Source: Adiantum capillus-veneris (taxonomy: Eukaryota > Streptophyta > Polypodiopsida > Polypodiales > Pteridaceae). Taken from it: a stretch of 64,000 nt of DNA. Of this stretch, positions 20,960 through 32,569 are shown one piece after another; positions within the stretch are counted from its first letter, which is position 1, and each line of letters opens with the position of its first letter. Where the stretch lies: the NCBI GenBank assembly GCA_014529385.2, contig CM043958.1, positions 140,518,234-140,582,233 on the forward strand. Direction: 5' to 3'. The position numbers were made by a program, and so were the translations under genes. The notes beneath the pieces are model-generated. The model worked only from the letters and a program-made list of their open reading frames with translations. It made no database searches and had not been told where the DNA came from.

Positions 20960-23900
20960 GTTTTTTACAGAGCTATAGAGTATTCAATAGGCAATGGCAT
21001 GGTTTGCATGGATTTCATTTAGGTTGTGTATTAGGCAATGTTCTGGTTTCCATGAAATTTCAACACAAGCCAGGCATTGGAATGCAACATACTCAGATAG
21101 TGCAGGTAGGTCCTCTCTCATTGATCAAATGCATAAGCCAAGATTTGCACAATCAGTCGATCGATGGATAGGCAACCGGGATGCATGTGCACGTTGCAAT
21201 GTTTTTTATCATAAAAAATTCCCCATCGCTTATATCCATCATTGCCAAACATGCACATTGTCTCTCAAGTCTTCAAGGTGCAAGCATAGGCGACTGCATT
21301 TTGTGGAAGGCCTTCCCTTTGCATTTGGTAAAAACAACTTAGAGCTTCCATGCCTCAACCATATTGGGCACATCCTATCCTCCATGCATTCCAAGAGATG
21401 ATATTTTGAACAAAAAACTCATCAATAACTTGATGTGCTTTTTGTACCACATGAGTGGGACTTCTGTCACCTCCGACAACAGTGTTGCACAAAAGGGAAA
21501 TTTTGGGACTCATTGTACTTTAGCCTTTGTCTATATTTAGATCAGGTCAAGTGATTCATCACATGCACAAAATCTTGTTCTCTCACCCTAGAGATGGGGT
21601 AGAGGGTTTCCTTTTCTAACTCTGCCCAAATTGGCAGAGTTGAAAGGCATGATGTGGGTAGAGGCCACAACACAGTAAGGCAGGGGATTCCCTTAGCGTG
21701 TGGAACCACCCTTGGGAGACAATGATGGCTAACGACACTCGAACCTTCCCCCCGGTTGCTTCCCCACTTTTCTTTATTTGCTCCTACATCAGCTTGCCTG
21801 AATATGGCTATGTAGTGGATAGTACTTAGTACCATGAGTCATGGCTTGGCATTTTTTCTTGTGTTTTTAGACTTCCCATACAACAATTTGATGAGCCTCC
21901 ATCAGCAAAATGTTGGAGTAGAAGCTTCATAACCACAAAAAGTAAAAACATAGGGCATGGACATGGATGCAATAGACAGAAAAAGCAAAGCTAACGGTTG
22001 GCATTGATGATATATCGGTTCATATTCTTGAGCAAGTGACGTATCAGAGAGAGAGGAATGAAAAAGTGTAGGAGAAACACGGTGGGTAGGAGGAAGAGGA
22101 TGCAATCAATGGCCACATGAGCTGTATAACAATAACAATGGGCCTAGGGCTCTTGGAAACACTTGAGTAATGACCAAAATATTGTGCATGTGGTGCATCT
22201 CTTGTAAGGTTGGGCAAGAGCGTGTACATCATTTCCAATGCAAATTGAATACCGACAGTAATAGAGACAACATAGATAGAGGTATCACTCCTTCCTAGTC
22301 CTGGTTTCTAGGCATAAATATTGTCAAGAACTTGTTATGCTTTTGGAAGTACACCGTGCTTGGCAAGCATGTCAGTCAAAGCATTGGCTAGCATGGTAGC
22401 GTACTTGCTTACCCATGACTAACAATATCATCCGTATTTGCTACCCACATTAGCGTTTTTCATAATACCACATCTTCAAGATGCAAGAAGAGGCATTCAC
22501 AGTTGGAGAGTACCCCCCCCCCCCCCCTTGGCACACATGTTGACCAAGCAAGCACGTTGTTATTGTCCAATAGCCCTTGACTATAAATCTCATCATAAAT
22601 ATGTTTTCCCATGTCAACATCTTGCTTTATGCACATGCCTTAAAAAAAAACTCACAATCATTGCATTTGATAATTTTTTTAAAAGAGCCAAAAGATTTTG
22701 GTGATTGCATTAGGAGAAAAGCCCTAGCTCTCTACATGTTGAAAACAACCTAGCTCGCTAGTCGTAAGACACCACAATTGACATGCATGTTGAGCACAAA
22801 AATTCCAAGAAATATTTTTTCTTTCCAAGCACTTGCAACGAACCATCTCATCATGAAACTTTTTGCCAATATCAACTACTTGCATAATGTCCTATGCCTT
22901 GAAGATGCAAGCATAGGTGACTACGTCTATAGAGTAGAATTCACTCTGGCTTAAATAGTCTACTTCTTGCTTGCTAGTCCTTTCTCTTTTTGGCATATCC
23001 TCCAACTATTGCATTCCAATTGACCGAGGAAGCTTGAAAGGATCTCCTTGTGCTGTCAACAATATACCATATTTGACATGCATGACAACCACAACATTGC
23101 AAGACCCCTAGCTAAAGATCTCATCATGAATTTATTTATGTACACAGCCATTGCCCCATGACTTCAAGATACAAAATAGCTTAGAGATTTTAAAAGTTGA
23201 CAACCTAGAGCTTCCTTTCCTTGCCCATATTGGGTATACCCTACAATAAATGTACTTCAAAAAACGACATCCTTACATTTCCAACAATGAGTGCATTCCA
23301 AGAAATTTTTGCGTGCTTAAAAGTACACTAGAATCGACATGCCTGTTGAGAAAAAAAAATCGAGCAAGTTTTTTTTCTTTCCAAGAACTACTATCAACAA
23401 TCTCATCATGAAGTTTCTTACAATGCCAACTTCTTTCATAATGTCTTGTGACTTCAAGATGCAAGCCTAGTGATTGCATCTAAAACGAAATGTTCACTCT
23501 ATACTGGCTTAAATAGCTCATTACTTGCTTGCTAGTCCTATCCTTTTTGGGAATATCCAATAACCATTGCATTCCAAGAGACAACATCTATGATATGAAG
23601 CTAACAAAGAACTCTTTGTGCTATCAATAGTATATTGTATTAGACATACCTGACAACCACAACATTGCAAGAGCTGCTAGCTAAAAATCTCATCATGAAT
23701 GTTTTGCAACAATGTACACAGTCATTGCCCCATGACTTCAAGCTACAAAGAGAATTGCATCTAGTAAAAATGTTGCCATATTAACCTTCTTGCATAATGT
23801 CCATGCCTTTAAGATGCAAGCATAGGTGATTGCATATGGAAAGAAACTCTCATGGCAATTGTTGTAAGTAGCCCACCACTTCCTAGTCCTACCTATGTTG

Positions 23901-24250
23901 GGAATATTCGACAATCACAGCATTCCAAGAACATTTTTTGCATTCAAAATAACACCACAATTGACCTACAGTTTGAGCAACAATTTCAAGCACAATATTA
24001 TTTTCCCAAGAGCCTTTCGCAAATAACAATCCCATCATGAAGCCGTTTGCTTAAGTCCATGGCGCTTCCTAGGCCTCCCTAGGTTGCCCTTGTTTGACAA
24101 TTCCTGCATTTCGGGAACTGTTTATGCATTCAAAAGTACACCACATTTGATATACATGCCGAAAAAAGCAATTCCAAGCACGATGTTTGGTATTTGATGA
24201 AACAATGTCATCATGAAGCTGCTTTCCAATGTCCACAATGTAGCCATGGT
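20960..24250 (-). pseudogene. Decayed multi-repeat PPR gene
   Basis: The minus strand carries many degenerate pentatricopeptide repeats, always in this strand but in shifting frames. Readable pieces, going 5' to 3' along the gene, are IVDIGKQLHDDIVS (about 24,230), WHCKKLHDEIVDSSS (about 23,420), VTYACIFKA then VVDIGKKFHDEMVR (22,924-22,840), NALTDMLAKHGVLPKA (22,388-22,341) and NAVAYACTLKT (21,300-21,268). These are the P/L/S-type helix signatures of plant organelle RNA-binding proteins. The phrase equivalent to TYAC(I/T)LKA recurs at least four times. Numerous stops and indels rule out function. The C-terminal E/DYW part was not found. It lies wholly within the candidate Helitron, which could be its carrier. 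Confidence 0.8.
22513..22527 (+). repeat. Poly-C run
   Basis: Fifteen consecutive C inside the PPR pseudogene. Confidence 0.9.
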
Positions 24251-24273
24251 GGTCAAAGACGGCATTTGTTGTG

Positions 24274-24341
<68 letters not shown>
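24274..24341. repeat. (CT)n microsatellite
   Basis: CT run of about 68 bp at the upstream edge of the PPR pseudogene. Long Ser/Leu or Glu/Arg reading frames here are artefacts of the repeat. Confidence 0.95.
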
Positions 24342-24343
<2 letters not shown>

Positions 24344-24741
24344 AAAAGGCCATTCCTTCACATCTGCTAGAAACGATGCAGAGATTCCTTGCCACAGTGC
24401 TCTCTGTGCATATATTATGAAAGAGAGAGGGTGTGTGAGAGACAGCGCGACTGCTTCGGAACCGGAACTGGCACCTGACGACTCTCGCGAGCAAGAGCGG
24501 GACGTAAAAGTAATGGGCATTTTGTTCATAATCCATCATACTATGGAATGCGCCCATATCCACAACCTGCACTACCTCCCGAGCTTTTCACAACATTGTT
24601 GAGTTGTGGGAGAGCCTTGAGGCCATTTTCGAGTTGAATGGACCCTATCAACGTCCAGCTCGTACGTTCTCTCTCTGTCTCTCTCTCTCTCCCACACACA
24701 CACAGACATACACTATCACCAGAGTACACATGTACCACGGT

Positions 24742-24829
24742 ACCATGAGAGGCTTGTGTCTTCAAGAGTCTTACAGTACCATGAGAGGCTTGTGTCGTCA
24801 AGAGTCTCCCCCCCCCCCCCCCCCCCCCC
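24742..24829. repeat. 36-bp tandem duplication ending in poly-C
   Basis: The phrase ACCATGAGAGGCTTGTGTC occurs twice, 36 bp apart, and the second copy runs into 22 consecutive C (24808-24829). A CA/CT-rich stretch (24668-24705) precedes it. Confidence 0.9.
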
Positions 24830-25779
24830 AAAACAATTGGCTTTTGTTTGAACTTCGTGCATGGCGTGGGGACTGGGACTCGGGAGGCAGCTGTGCTCGC
24901 ATGGAGGTAGGCCTAAGCTACCCTACGTTCAACTTTTTGCCAAGCTGAAGGGACGACGACTGGTCTGCAAAGCTGTGCAAGTTGAAGGGACAATGACTGG
25001 TCGACACGTGGAGGGTCTCTCCTTGCTTCAAAAATTTAAGCTCCATTATGTACAGTATAGATATAGATGTCTAAGCTTGCCAAGGAATTTGTTACAATAA
25101 ATTCCTTTGCCACCATGTGAGCACGCTTTGGCTTTTGTAGGCACCATCCTAGCATTGCATTCTGAATAATGCGCACCAAAATTTTCACTCATGTTTAGGT
25201 GAATAGCAAATATGTATGTCAATGTTCACATCATTGCTAATCACATGTATATGCATGTAGTGTAATACTATTTTTGTCTCTCCAATAGTAACTATACTAT
25301 CTATGAAGCAGCTTGAAATTTTCAAGGAAGGAAAGACCCTCCATGTGGCATTCACTGCTTCATTTCAAAGAGAACCTTAAAGAACGCTTAATTTAAAATG
25401 AAAAAGTGAAAGGTAATTTTTGACATGGTGGTTGAAAATAAAAACACAAAGACTTCTGAGTTTGGAAATGTAAAGTCAAAAAGTACTCTATCTATATTCA
25501 TAATATTTAGAGTTCTTGAGAAGGCCATGTAGTTTTACTCCCGCTCTGAAATTAAATTAAATTTGAGGGGTGATCACTCACTATTTTTGGTTCTAAAATC
25601 CATTTGAAGGGTGGCTTTACTTTGGATTTTGAAGGCCATAAAGAACTCCCATCCATGTATCACCCAATGAGCCTCCCTTTGTAAGCCTTATGATTATTTG
25701 ACACCACCTATGTAAGGTGGGATCAATTGTCCCTATAAATTGGGGGTGGATGGATTTTGTGCCATTCAATGGCTGATTA

Positions 25780-25995
25780 ATCCCTAGGTGATCACCATGG
25801 GATCACAATTAAAGTGAATAGCAAGTAAACTCAATGTGAATATCAACCAAGTAACCGCCAAGTGATCCTCGTGCGAATCCCAATCCAGATATGATCACCT
25901 TGTGAACCCACCTATTTCAAAGTGATCACTGTGTGACCCCAACCATCCCAAAGCAATCTCTAAGTGAACACCATGCGATCATCACCACGTCATTT
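25780..25995. repeat. Degenerate minisatellite of about 32 bp
   Basis: Units of the type AAGTGATCACTGTGTGACCC recur about six times with drift (AGGTGATCACCATGGGATC, TATGATCACCTTGTGAACCC and others). It lies just left of the large LTR element. The rest of 25,062-25,779 shows no gene. Confidence 0.65.
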
Positions 25996-26017
25996 TTGTT
26001 GTACCGTTTTACGTTCT

Positions 26018-26492
26018 TGTAGAAGGCGAGGGCAGTCCCAACATACGTGAACTGCTCCTTACAAGGCCGCCGACCAACGAGAAGTAACAACTACATTGGC
26101 AGTAATTATTGCAGTTATTGTAGTAACTCTGAGAGCTATAAATACAACCCGCTACACTATAACCGGGCTTTTGGGCTTTTGGCTTTTGGCTTTCAACACT
26201 TTTGGTTTACAAGCTCTTAGCTTCTAGATTCACCACTATAATCATTTACTCCTGTAATCAATCCTCACACTCCATCTGAGCTTAAGCGTGTTGTACACTA
26301 TAGTGATTATCCTTGAGCTATTGATCTGAATCTATAAATACCATTTCCCATCTTCTAGTTGTGTCTTTCATTTCAGTACTTTAGTTCTCTATTTCAGTCC
26401 AGTATTGTGTTTCAGTCCTCCTCACTAACCGAACTGCCTAGATAATCAGTAGCTCTGAACTCTAACACTGGAATAGCTCAGCTCCCATTCCA
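26018..26492 (+). repeat. 5' LTR of the Tat/Athila-like element
   Basis: 475 bp, TG...CA. It matches the 3' LTR throughout, including AACTCTGAGAGCTATAAATA. It is followed directly by TTTTGGCAATCACGGTGGCT (26493-26512), the expected place of the primer-binding site; the TGGC start suits several tRNAs but the match is too degraded to name one. Confidence 0.9.
26136..26144 (+). promoter_or_regulatory. LTR TATA box
   Basis: CTATAAATA sits about 120 bp into the LTR and is kept at the same place in the 3' LTR (45336-45344) despite heavy divergence around it. It probably marks the U3 promoter. Confidence 0.6.
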
Positions 26493-26592
26493 TTTTGGCA
26501 ATCACGGTGGCTAGAGCTAATTGCTCTTGGACCAGCGAGCTCTATCTCCCACTAAGAATTCTCAGCTACCAACATGCTGCCCAAAGTGAGTC

Positions 26593-28720
26593 GTGGTCAA
26601 AAATCGTCAACCTGGTTGCACACTAATTTCACCCATGTCAACCCTATTCGAGAAGTATCAGAAAGAGATTTTGATACTAAGAGAAACCCCAAGAGTGAGA
26701 CTGAGGCTCAAGAGAATCAGAGTAATGATGAAGAGGCTAGAGACTCTTAGCATTCCAGTCACTCAAGGATCAAGGAGGAGGAGGGCTGAGCATGAGGAAT
26801 GCAAAACAAGGACTCAAAGTTCTCGGTCCACACACAAGGCAGTTGAGTCCAAGGGTAGCAAAGGCAGTCATCACAATACAATCAGGGAAGACACTGAGAC
26901 TGAAATTGAAGAGGAAGGTCATTGGGATGCCGACACTGATCATTAAAGGAAGTCATCAAGTCGCAGTGAGGCTACCAAGACCAGAAGAAGCAGAGATAAT
27001 GTTGACCAGCATTATTACACTGCTTCATTGAAGATCTCTTTTCCAGTGTTCAAAGGTGGAAAGAAAGACGATCTTGATGTCCATATTCAAGCCTTTGAGC
27101 AATATGCTGAATTAAACAATATTGATGAAGATGATTGGGGAGAGTATTTTCCTCAAACACTGAAGGATATGGCAAGGAAATGGTATAACCATTATCCAGC
27201 TTGCCAGCTCAGGTCTTACAATAAACTTATCAAGGCTTTCAAGCTTGAATGTTGAAACAATAGAGGATATAAAGATATTATCTGTGAGCTGGACAAAATT
27301 AGACAAGGGAAATTGTCTATAAGAAGCTATGTGGAAAAGATCAAGGAGTTAACCAAGCAGTTGCAAGAACCACCTTCAGAAAAAAGAGTGTGTAAATGGT
27401 TTTTGAATGGGTTTCACAACAAGAAGCTGAGAGAGCAAGAGGTCCCTGCACCCACAAAGAAGTTCAATGACGTGGTGTAGCGAGCTCTAAAGCTCAAGAA
27501 GCAATCCAAGAATGAGAGAAGCCATAAGAAGCAGAGGTCTAGCAGTAGAAGCTCTTCTATTGAGAATCCCAATTCTAGTGAGACTTTCAGCAGCTCTGAT
27601 AGCAGTTCAGACAAAAAGAGCAGGGACAAGGCTAAGAAAGGGTCTTAGTCTAGGAAACTTGATGAAATGGCCAGGCAGATTGTTGAAATCAGCCACACCA
27701 GACAACTTGTCAGGAGGATGGAAACCTGGTGCTCCAAATGAAAATCCAAAGATCATGTTTCCAATGAATGCCCACATTGCACATACTGCAAAGCGTATGG
27801 CCATTTGTGGAACAACTGTGGTATTAAAATCCATCATTTCAAAAAGGGTAAGAATCTGTCTCTAGTTGCATTTACAAATGTTGAATCAGCCAAGGTAGAG
27901 ACAACCAATGTAGCTCAAGAGGAAAATCAGGTACCAGTGGGAATGGTACTGGGCATTGCAGATACCAAGGGGGTATTGGCCGAGGCGGAGGTCGTGATAA
28001 TTTTCAAAATCGCAGTCTTAACTGCTATACTTGTGGGAAATATGGACACTTTGTAGCACAGTGTCGACAAGCACACAATACTGCGGTTGCTGAGGTGAAA
28101 GCCCCAGAAGCAGTTCTATTACGGGTAGTCACTCGCAATAAAGCTGTGATTAGTGAAGAAATTCTAGACGAGCCTATGAATCCAGTGAGTCCTAAAACCA
28201 GCAAATGGACTCAGCAGAGAGAATTCTGGAAGGCTAAGGGCAAGGATAAGGTAGTCGATGAATGGCAAGAGCAGCAAGAACTAGCAACTAAGATCATAGA
28301 TGATCTAGCTAAGAAGCTAACAGAGCATCCAGAGAGTTCCGATGCTCAAGTTATTCAGAAGATACCAACCCAGTCTTCTAAGAAAAGACAACCAGATTAG
28401 TCAGGATCTAGAATCTCTGAGACCATGCTTGCTACAGTGCAAGGACTGGTGGATGATTTAGGGCACGTCAAATACGATTTGACCTTAATAGGAAACATTG
28501 AACTGGGGAAATCAGACACCAGAACCGAGGATTGGCACTGTAAAGATAGCCTTGGTTCCTTGAGTTTTGATAATAATTCTGACCACGAAAGAGAAGAAAT
28601 CCATGTCAAAATCTGTGAACGAATTCAGAAATTGGCAGTTGAATTAGAAGATACCAGGAAGACTTTGCATGAAGCAACAAAACTCATCCGACAACGGGAA
28701 AAGCTGAACCGATGCTAGAG
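26593..28720 (+). pseudogene. Gag of the Tat/Athila-like element
   Basis: Gag forms the particle shell and packages RNA. An acidic/basic N-terminal part (26593-27000) leads into a retro-gag core starting near 27028, with FPVFKGGKKDDLDVHI and MARKWYNHYPACQL. Two CCHC zinc knuckles follow: CTYCKAYGHLWNNC (about 27778-27819) and CYTCGKYGHFVAQC (about 28023-28064). A linker continues to about 28720. The frame changes several times and includes TAG and TGA stops (for example near 27478 and 27254), so it is not translatable as one protein. The paired knuckles separated by about 70 codons are a useful family mark. Confidence 0.85.
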
Positions 28721-28724
28721 CAGT

Positions 28725-29145
28725 TGAATTGGTAGTTGTTAGAGATGATGAAGTGTCGGTAATCCAGGTGGACTACAAGGTCAGGAAACAATGGAAGCCG
28801 CTATCCAGTGTTATACTTGATGGAGGGGAAACTGTGAATATCCTAGAGGCACATCTTCAGCAAAGGCTTGGTGTCACAAATTTTGGTATCACAAATTTGA
28901 AACTAGCACCCTTTAAGGTTCAAATGGCCGATCTCATAGGGTTGTTCAGGCATCTAGTATGGTTGAGAATATGCATATAAGAGTAGGTAAAGAAAAATTC
29001 AAAACCAGCTTTCTCGTACTGAATGTTCAAGGAGAATATGGTATGCTTCTGGGATGGCCATGGCTACGGACAACGCAGGCTATTCATGATTATGCCAATC
29101 AGACCCTAACAATACAGGGAGCTAATAGAAGAATCTAGGTCTAGA
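28725..29145 (+). pseudogene. Own aspartic protease region of the Tat/Athila-like element
   Basis: The active-site loop reads ILDGGETVNIL (about 28820), where gypsy proteases normally have a D-(S/G)-G triad. The C-terminal strand YGMLLGWPWLR (about 29037-29070) followed by TTQAIHDYANQTL is the usual end of the fold. A frameshift separates the two halves near 28950. This protease would have cut the Gag-Pol polyprotein. It is immediately followed by a second protease fragment of different origin. Confidence 0.75.
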
Positions 29146-29174
29146 CAAATAACACCGGAAACTGGACGAAGGCA

Positions 29175-29580
29175 CGGTTGAATCTCCAAAAGAGGGTACT
29201 CATTGCAAAGGCTCATTCCTCTCCTATGCTTGGGGGAAAGTAAAGGAGCATGACGCCTTCATCTTGTTTGACCCTGGCTCTACTCACAACTTCATAGCAA
29301 CGGAGCTGGCCACCAAGTTGGGCATTCAAGCTTTTGAGATGGGAGGTACTATAACTGTTGACATAGCTTTCAAGGGATAGCAAGCCTCCGTTACTCCCTT
29401 GATTGGGAATTTGAGGCTTCACGTCCAAAGCTACGTCGACAAAGAAGAATTTTTTTAATCTCTCCCCTCCAACATGAGGATGTTATCCTAGGGGCACCAT
29501 GGTTCAATTGGATGGCTGCCAACATGAAGCTCCCTGAAAGGAGATTCTACTTCACCTACAGGAAAAAACCAGAAGAGCTT
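29175..29580 (+). mobile_element. Embedded protease patch from a chromovirus relative
   Basis: This stretch is a second protease segment unlike the host element. It reads AWGKVKEHDAFILFDPGST, then HNFIATELATKLGIQAFEMG, LIGNLRLHVQSYVDKEEFF and VILGAPWF. It matches the protease of the nested chromovirus (minus strand, about 35,960-35,560) almost residue for residue and at about 75-80% in DNA by eye, but lies on the plus strand. No LTR or target duplication borders it. It therefore looks like a patch copied in by template switching, or a truncated insertion, before both elements decayed. Confidence 0.75.
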
Positions 29581-30028
29581 TGACAGAAGTATGGGGTTAA
29601 GAAGACTGAAAGGATGCTTACAGCAATGAACATTTTTCCATTGGTTGAAATAGACTTAAATGCGTATTATTTTACAAGTATCAAGCTAAGAAACAGAGGA
29701 AGCAGTTTCCAGATCAATTCATTAATTGAATCCTAGAGAAAGACCAGTTCAGTAGATCGGACGACCAGAGAAACCAGCTGACTCCAAAGAAGAATGTTCA
29801 GATTCCGATACACCAGCACACACTGAAGAGGCACACATTGAAGAGGTTACTGGAGTTCAGAATGAGAATCCAGAACTAGCAGGTCCGTCATGGGACTATG
29901 CTAAGGAGTCAGCCAAAAGGAAGGGAGGTGGCCAAATTGGTTGCTTCCAGCTGATCAAGAAATTGAAGAATGGAATCTGGGTTCTAAAGAAAATCCTCAA
30001 ATGATCAAAGTGAATAAGCATCCTAGAA

Positions 30029-30654
30029 ATGAAAGAAAAAGCCCGACTTATGTTCCAGAAATACAAAGATGTATTTTCATGGGAACATACTGATTTAAAA
30101 GGTGTAGATCCAGAGGTTTTCCGACACAAAATACCTCTGAAACCAGATGCCATACTTGTATGTCTGCAGAGATACAAAATGAATCCGAACTATGCCAAGA
30201 AGGTCAAAGAGGAAATCGACAACCTTCTGAAAGCTAGATTCATCAGAAGTCACCAGCAGTGACTAGATATTCCCTATAGTGGTCGTACCAAAGAAGAATG
30301 GAAAACTCAGAGTCTGTATGGATTACCAGATATTGAATGCTCAAACTATCAAAGATCCTTTTCCGTTACCCTTTACTGACATGCTTCTCGATGAGATTGC
30401 AGGCCATGATATGTATAGTTTATGGATGGCTACAGTGGTTATAACCAGTTAAAAATTTCTCCTGAAGATCAAAGGAAAACCACTTTTATTATTGAATGGG
30501 GTGCATTCATGTATTTAGTCATGCCATTTGGTCTCTACAATGCTTCAACAACATTCCAACGTTGCATGATGGAGATATTCATTGAAGTCTTGCACTGATT
30601 TATAAATCACTATATTTATGGATGATTCACTGTATTCTCAATCGAGGAGGAGCA
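30029..30654 (+). pseudogene. Reverse transcriptase of the Tat/Athila-like element, part 1
   Basis: The RT starts with FQKYKDVFSWEHTDLKGVDP and RYKMNPNYAKKVKEEIDNLL, a wording I associate with Tat/Athila elements. Fingers and palm follow, broken by stops: VPKKNGKLRVCMDYQ near 30290 and MPFGLYNAS near 30525. The catalytic box is FMDD (30615-30626), a variant of YVDD. The reading then stops at the nested insertion (SQSRRS, or SEEEHL in the restored phase) and resumes at 39506. A TGA near 30597 and other changes inactivate it. Confidence 0.85.
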
Positions 30655-30659
30655 TCTAT

Positions 30660-32214
30660 TGTAACATTTCATGGCCTAAAAACTTGTGTGTAGCGGAAAT
30701 TAGCATGAACATAGTGGGCATTTCATTAGAATAGATTCCTAATGAGAATTACAAGAGTGCTTGGGTGGAGAGACCAACAAAAAGCATAACACCTAGTTAG
30801 ATAGCATGAACAATACTTTCAAAAGAGAGAGAAACTAAGCTATTGACAACAGTTGAGGACCGGATTTTCATGGAGCCGGTCCCCCCTCCAAAAGGCTTTG
30901 TATTATGGTTTCTCCCATCAAGAGAGACATTGTAGAATACAATTCTTTGTGTTCCTTCAAGACTAGCTAGTGCAATGAAGATGAAAGCTTCATGCACTAA
31001 GCAAAACACTTAGCAAACACAACATCAAGTATCCCCGGTCTCAGACCCAAGACCTCACCCACCTTCAAAGATGGTGAGAGCTAGGAGGGTATGAGAGTAG
31101 ATTGAGAGGAAGAAGGAGTATCTTACGAGAAACATGTACATCTCCTCACATAATCACTCATATTAGCATAGCTTAGCTTAGTAATTAGCATGGTAGAGGA
31201 GATGAGCATGCATTGAAGCTTGGCTCTTGGTTGGATTTGCATCACAAAGCCAAGATTTGTTGGTGTAGGCCTCCCTTCTCACAAGCTTGGAGTAGGTGGT
31301 AAGCTTTCCATTAAAGCTTGAGAAGGAGAGAGTCTTCTTTTCTTCACACATGAGATTGTGTGAGTGTGTGTGTGATAATGCCTTGCAAAAATCAGCCCCC
31401 TCTCTCTCTTGGGCGACCCCTCTTTCTATTTGCTCTTGCTATTCTCTCATTGGACCTCCCTAGGGCTAGCCAATGACAATTAAGCAGCATAAGTGATAGC
31501 CTTCTGACATGTGTCTCCCTTTCCCCTTTTGTGAGAGCTTTAGGTAATTTAATAATTCAACTAAACTCTCATTGGACCCCTTTGCCTCCTGGCCAATAGG
31601 AATCAGGCAAGCCATTGGGCTGTTGAATGCTCATTGGACCCCTTGGGAGATTGTCCAATAGTCTTCTAGAGGACTTAATTCTCATTGGTTCTTTTATATA
31701 AGTGTTTTTGAATTAATTAAACTAGATTTAGTCTAGCCTAATTCTCATTGGTCCACCTCCAAGGCCATCCAATAGGAATTGGGTACACCTTGTGGGCTCA
31801 TGGCCTAGGGAGCTGACATGTGTCCCTCATTCCCTTTGTGTAAAGGGAGCTTGTGTGTGTGTGTGTGTGTGTGGCTTTCTCTCTCATCCCCTACATGCAA
31901 GGCTCGCCCCCTCCTAAGTAGGGATTGTAAAGACTTGTTTGTACACACACAAAGCATCCAATTCCCCTATGGTTGACCTTTGGACACAACCTTTGAATTT
32001 TGGAACCTTAGCATTTTTGAAGTCTTAATGGGCTGAACCTTAGGGTCTTTTTAGCCCATTGTTGCAAATGGCCCCCCCTTTGGATCCCTAATGTGGCCAG
32101 TCTGCTAGCTTAACCAATATTCTAGCTTTTTCTCCCCTGGCACTTCCCCATATTAAATGATCAGTTTAACATGAGAAAATCATTTAGGAGAATTAGATAT
32201 TGATTATTATGACA
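30660..32214 (-). repeat. 3' LTR of the nested chromovirus
   Basis: 1555 bp, TG...CA. A TATATAAAA box on the minus strand (31692-31700) lies within a cluster of CCAAT pentamers (31449-31782). A GT run is at about 31852-31872. Confidence 0.9.
31449..31782 (-). promoter_or_regulatory. Cluster of CCAAT boxes in the LTR
   Basis: Eleven CCAAT pentamers, counted on both strands, fall in 334 bp: ATTGG at 31449, 31571, 31614, 31633, 31684, 31747 and 31778, and CCAAT at 31470, 31593, 31655 and 31769. Many form facing pairs of the type CTCATTGGACC...GCCAATAGGAA. Fewer than one is expected by chance. NF-Y binds CCAAT, so this looks like an amplified promoter element; binding is an inference. Confidence 0.65.
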
Positions 32215-32255
32215 TTACCTCTCTCTTGAAATCATAGTCGTCCTCGACTATGGTG
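32215..32255 (-). promoter_or_regulatory. Purine tract and conserved hairpin beside the 3' LTR
   Basis: On the minus strand CATAGTCG-AGGA-CGACTATG (32252-32233, perfect 8-bp stem) is followed by ATTTCAAGAGAGAGGTAA and then the LTR start TGTCATA. The purine run is the expected plus-strand primer. The same hairpin and tract occur in the third copy at 63585-63623. Confidence 0.8.
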
Positions 32256-32569
32256 TAGAGAAGATAAAGCATATTCATGAGTCCTTTTCTTAGCGGGTAG
32301 AGGATCCAAATGTTACCCTACGACATCATTCCACAATGGATGACTAGTCCATTTGGTGCTTGAGAGCCTGAGGCTATCGCAAGCATGCCTGCACATTAGT
32401 CATATCAATCTTCCATAGTAGAGTGACAAGCTCTACTTGGTGTTTGGGAGATGTTGTCTCCGCAAACTTGATCTAAGCATGCATACTACTTCATTTTTGT
32501 GCACAATAAAGAAAAAGAGAGTCTTATAATACAAAAACTTTGTTCATTTTTAACATTTTGTACATTTGC

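Larger units (their letters stand above)
19886..25061 (-). mobile_element. Candidate non-autonomous Helitron carrying a PPR gene
   Basis: On the minus strand a 3' end reads ...GATCCGCGGCAACGCG..., then CACATACTAG followed by T. This is a GC-rich hairpin (CCGCG/CGCGG core, 19898-19913) a few bases before CTAG, as in plant Helitrons. About 5.2 kb upstream on the same strand, TCTATACTGTACATAAT begins at 25061 and is preceded by A, matching the 5'-TC start and the A|T insertion preference; an alternative TC start is at 25067. No Rep or helicase coding is visible, so it would be non-autonomous. The interior is mostly a decayed PPR gene in the same orientation. Both ends were judged by eye and Helitrons make no target duplication, so this stays a hypothesis. 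Confidence 0.4.

Noticed and set aside
24069-24602. Frames of 129-167 codons across the CT run
   Set aside because: The middle of each is the microsatellite; only the minus-strand PPR-like ends are meaningful and are listed as part of the pseudogene.
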